DNA from: Acidobacteriota bacterium
GTDB lineage: Bacteria > Acidobacteriota > Vicinamibacteria > Vicinamibacterales > Vicinamibacteraceae
Assembly (NCBI GenBank): GCA_013695405.1
Contig: JACDAO010000627.1
Location: 1-7,868, forward strand
Direction of reading: 5' to 3'
Length of the DNA: 7,868 nt
The position numbers and the translations under genes were made by a program. How positions within the stretch are numbered: position 1 is the stretch's first letter; each line of letters starts with the position of its first letter. Positions 6,620-7,868 of the stretch are shown in pieces. The notes under the pieces are model-generated. The model did no database searches, was not told the DNA's origin, and saw only the letters and a list, made by a program, of their open reading frames with translations.

Positions 6620-6628
6620 TGGTACGAT
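6620..6628 (+). promoter_or_regulatory. Extended -10 element in front of the cysteine desulfurase
   Basis: TGGTACGAT fits the extended -10 pattern TGn followed by a TANNNT hexamer. The hexamer ends 6 nt before the GTG start, so transcription would start at or very near the start codon. No convincing -35 is seen at 16-18 bp (around 6599-6606). Confidence 0.45.
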
Positions 6629-6634
6629 CTCCGC

Positions 6635-7837
6635 GTGGACAGTGGCCGGGCGCGCGCCTACTTCGATCACAATGCGACGACCCCGGTCGACCCCGAGGTG
6701 ATCGCCGGCGTCGCCGCAACCATGCGCGACGAGTTCGGCAACGCGTCCAGCGTGCACCATTTCGGGCAGCGCGCCAAGGCCCGCCTCGAGGAGGCGCGCG
6801 AACAGCTGGCGGCGCTGATTGGGGCCAGCCCGGCCGAGCTGGTCTTCACGAGCGGGGGCACCGAGGCCGACAACTTCGCGATCCGCGGCGTGGCCGAGGC
6901 GCTCGAGCCGCTCGGCCGACGCCACCTGGTGACGACCGCGATCGAGCACGAGGCCGTGCTCACCACGATGCGCGCGCTCGAGCGCCGGGGCTGGCGGGTG
7001 ACGCGCGTCAATCCGGATCGTTCGGGCGTGGTCAGCGCCGAGGCACTCGAGGCGGCGTTGGCGCCCGACACCGCCCTGCTCAGCCTGATGCACGCCAACA
7101 ACGAGGTCGGCACCTTGCAACCGGTGGCCGCGTGCGCCGCGGTCGCGCGCAGTCGCGGCGTGCTGGTCCACACCGATGCCGTGCAGTCGGTCGGCAAGGT
7201 CCCGGTCGACGTGCGCGATCTCGACGTCGATCTGCTGACGCTGTCGGGCCACAAGTTCTACGGGCCGAAGGGGGTCGGCGCGCTGTGGATTCGCCGCGGC
7301 ACGCGCCTGCTCGCCACCATGACCGGCGGCAAGCAGGAGCGCAGCCGGCGCGCCGGCACCGAGAACGTGCCCGGGATCGTCGGGCTGGGCATCGCCGCGC
7401 ACCTGGCCGCGACCCGACTCGAGGAGGACGGCGCAGCCCAGACGGTGTTGCGCGACGTGCTCGAGCAGGGCGTACTGGCGGCCGTCGCCGAGACGCACGT
7501 CAACGGCCAGGGACAGGCCCGCGTGCCCAACACCACCAACATCGGATTCGCCGGCATCGAAGCCGAGTCGCTGCTGATCGCGCTGGACCTGGAGGGCTTC
7601 GCCGTCTCGACCGGATCGGCCTGCTCGTCGGGCACACTGGAGCCGTCCCACGTCCTCAAGGCCATGGGCCTGTCGCTGCACGACACCCAGAATGCCCTGC
7701 GCCTCAGCGTCGGCCGCCACACCACGCGCGACCAGGTCGATCGCCTGATCGCGGCGTTGCCGGCAATCACCGAGCGGCTGCGCGCCCTGACCGATCGTCG
7801 TGCCGCCATCCCAGGCGCCGACCGGCGGCCGGCCTGA
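6635..7837 (+). CDS. nifS: Cysteine desulfurase, NifS/IscS family
   Basis: This PLP enzyme converts cysteine to alanine and carries the sulfur as a persulfide for Fe-S clusters and tRNA thiolation. The protein has 400 residues, the usual length. It opens with AYFDHNATTPVDP (8-20). PLP contacts appear in TSGGTEADN (72-80), His105 in IEHEAVL, HANNEVGT (153-160) and HTDAVQSVGK (179-188). The PLP lysine is Lys207 in SGHKFYGPKG, RRAGTENVPG follows at 238-247, and the catalytic cysteine is Cys330 in STGSACSSGTLEPSHVL, the short-insert group I form. The frame is open far upstream, but that region lies opposite the bactofilin gene; GTG 6635 begins just before the conserved start. No Shine-Dalgarno is present. 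The mnmA-like gene 2 bp downstream points to tRNA 2-thiolation as at least one role; general Fe-S supply cannot be excluded. Confidence 0.95.
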   Translation: MDSGRARAYFDHNATTPVDPEVIAGVAATMRDEFGNASSVHHFGQRAKARLEEAREQLAALIGASPAELVFTSGGTEADNFAIRGVAEALEPLGRRHLVTTAIEHEAVLTTMRALERRGWRVTRVNPDRSGVVSAEALEAALAPDTALLSLMHANNEVGTLQPVAACAAVARSRGVLVHTDAVQSVGKVPVDVRDLDVDLLTLSGHKFYGPKGVGALWIRRGTRLLATMTGGKQERSRRAGTENVPGIVGLGIAAHLAATRLEEDGAAQTVLRDVLEQGVLAAVAETHVNGQGQARVPNTTNIGFAGIEAESLLIALDLEGFAVSTGSACSSGTLEPSHVLKAMGLSLHDTQNALRLSVGRHTTRDQVDRLIAALPAITERLRALTDRRAAIPGADRRPA

Positions 7838-7839
7838 CC

Positions 7840-7868
7840 GTGCGCGTGGCCGTGGCGATGTCCGGCGG
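7840..7868 (+). CDS. mnmA: tRNA-specific 2-thiouridylase MnmA (first codons only)
   Basis: Only nine full codons plus two bases are present, from GTG 7840. They read VRVAVAMSG and then a GG that begins the next glycine codon. This matches the N-terminal strand and start of the PP-loop (SGGxDS) of MnmA, which adenylates and thiolates U34 of Lys, Glu and Gln tRNAs. Placement 2 bp after a cysteine desulfurase, its sulfur donor, strongly favours MnmA over other PP-loop ATPases such as TtcA, TilS or QueC. The call rests on very few residues plus context. Confidence 0.72.

Noticed and set aside
5963..6634. A 224-codon N-terminal extension of the cysteine desulfurase
   Set aside because: The extension is antisense to the bactofilin gene and crosses the intergenic promoter region; the desulfurase family starts near AYFDHNATTP.
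6488..7720. A 410-codon minus-strand frame opposite the desulfurase
   Set aside because: The plus strand carries the complete PLP enzyme with all catalytic residues; the antisense translation shows no family pattern.

Overview
This is a GC-rich bacterial chromosomal window with nine genes packed almost edge to edge in two divergent transcription units. I suspect Acidobacteriota. That is a recollection-based inference, resting on the style of the bactofilin and on a TPR lipoprotein with an SLH-like tail; no search was run. I see no mobile elements, CRISPR arrays, rRNA or tRNA genes. The only real non-coding stretch is about 130 bp between the two units (6505-6634).

The minus-strand unit reads right to left from about 6555 past position 1: a bactofilin (5956-6504), a class I SAM-dependent methyltransferase (5228-5902), an acyl-CoA dehydrogenase (4006-5223), an MdtG-like MFS exporter (2760-3959), a YbaK-type aminoacyl-tRNA deacylase (2290-2763), the ribosome-associated GTPase HflX (978-2267), and a TPR lipoprotein with a C-terminal SLH-like segment (981 to beyond the left edge). 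Two junctions are 4-bp GTGA overlaps and others are short gaps (4, 22, 46 and 53 bp), so co-transcription is likely. A good sigma70-type promoter (TAGACA, 17 bp, TATACT) lies in front of the bactofilin. An 8-bp perfect stem-loop separates bactofilin from the methyltransferase and may reduce read-through.

The plus-strand unit starts with a complete NifS/IscS-type cysteine desulfurase (6635-7837). Two bases later come the first codons of what looks like mnmA, the tRNA 2-thiouridylase (7840 to the right edge). The desulfurase generates persulfide sulfur that MnmA uses for s2U34 in tRNA. An extended -10 element (TGGTACGAT) ends six bases before the GTG start and there is no Shine-Dalgarno, so the message may be leaderless.

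Three genes (ybaK, hflX, mnmA) serve translation fidelity or ribosome and tRNA upkeep. The others concern cytoskeleton or envelope (bactofilin, TPR-SLH lipoprotein), efflux, and acyl-CoA metabolism. Seven of the nine inferred starts are GTG. I found no clearly novel system. The best leads are a probable internal start in the bactofilin that would yield a tail-less isoform, the putative leaderless nifS-mnmA transcript, and the SLH-like tail on a putative lipoprotein.
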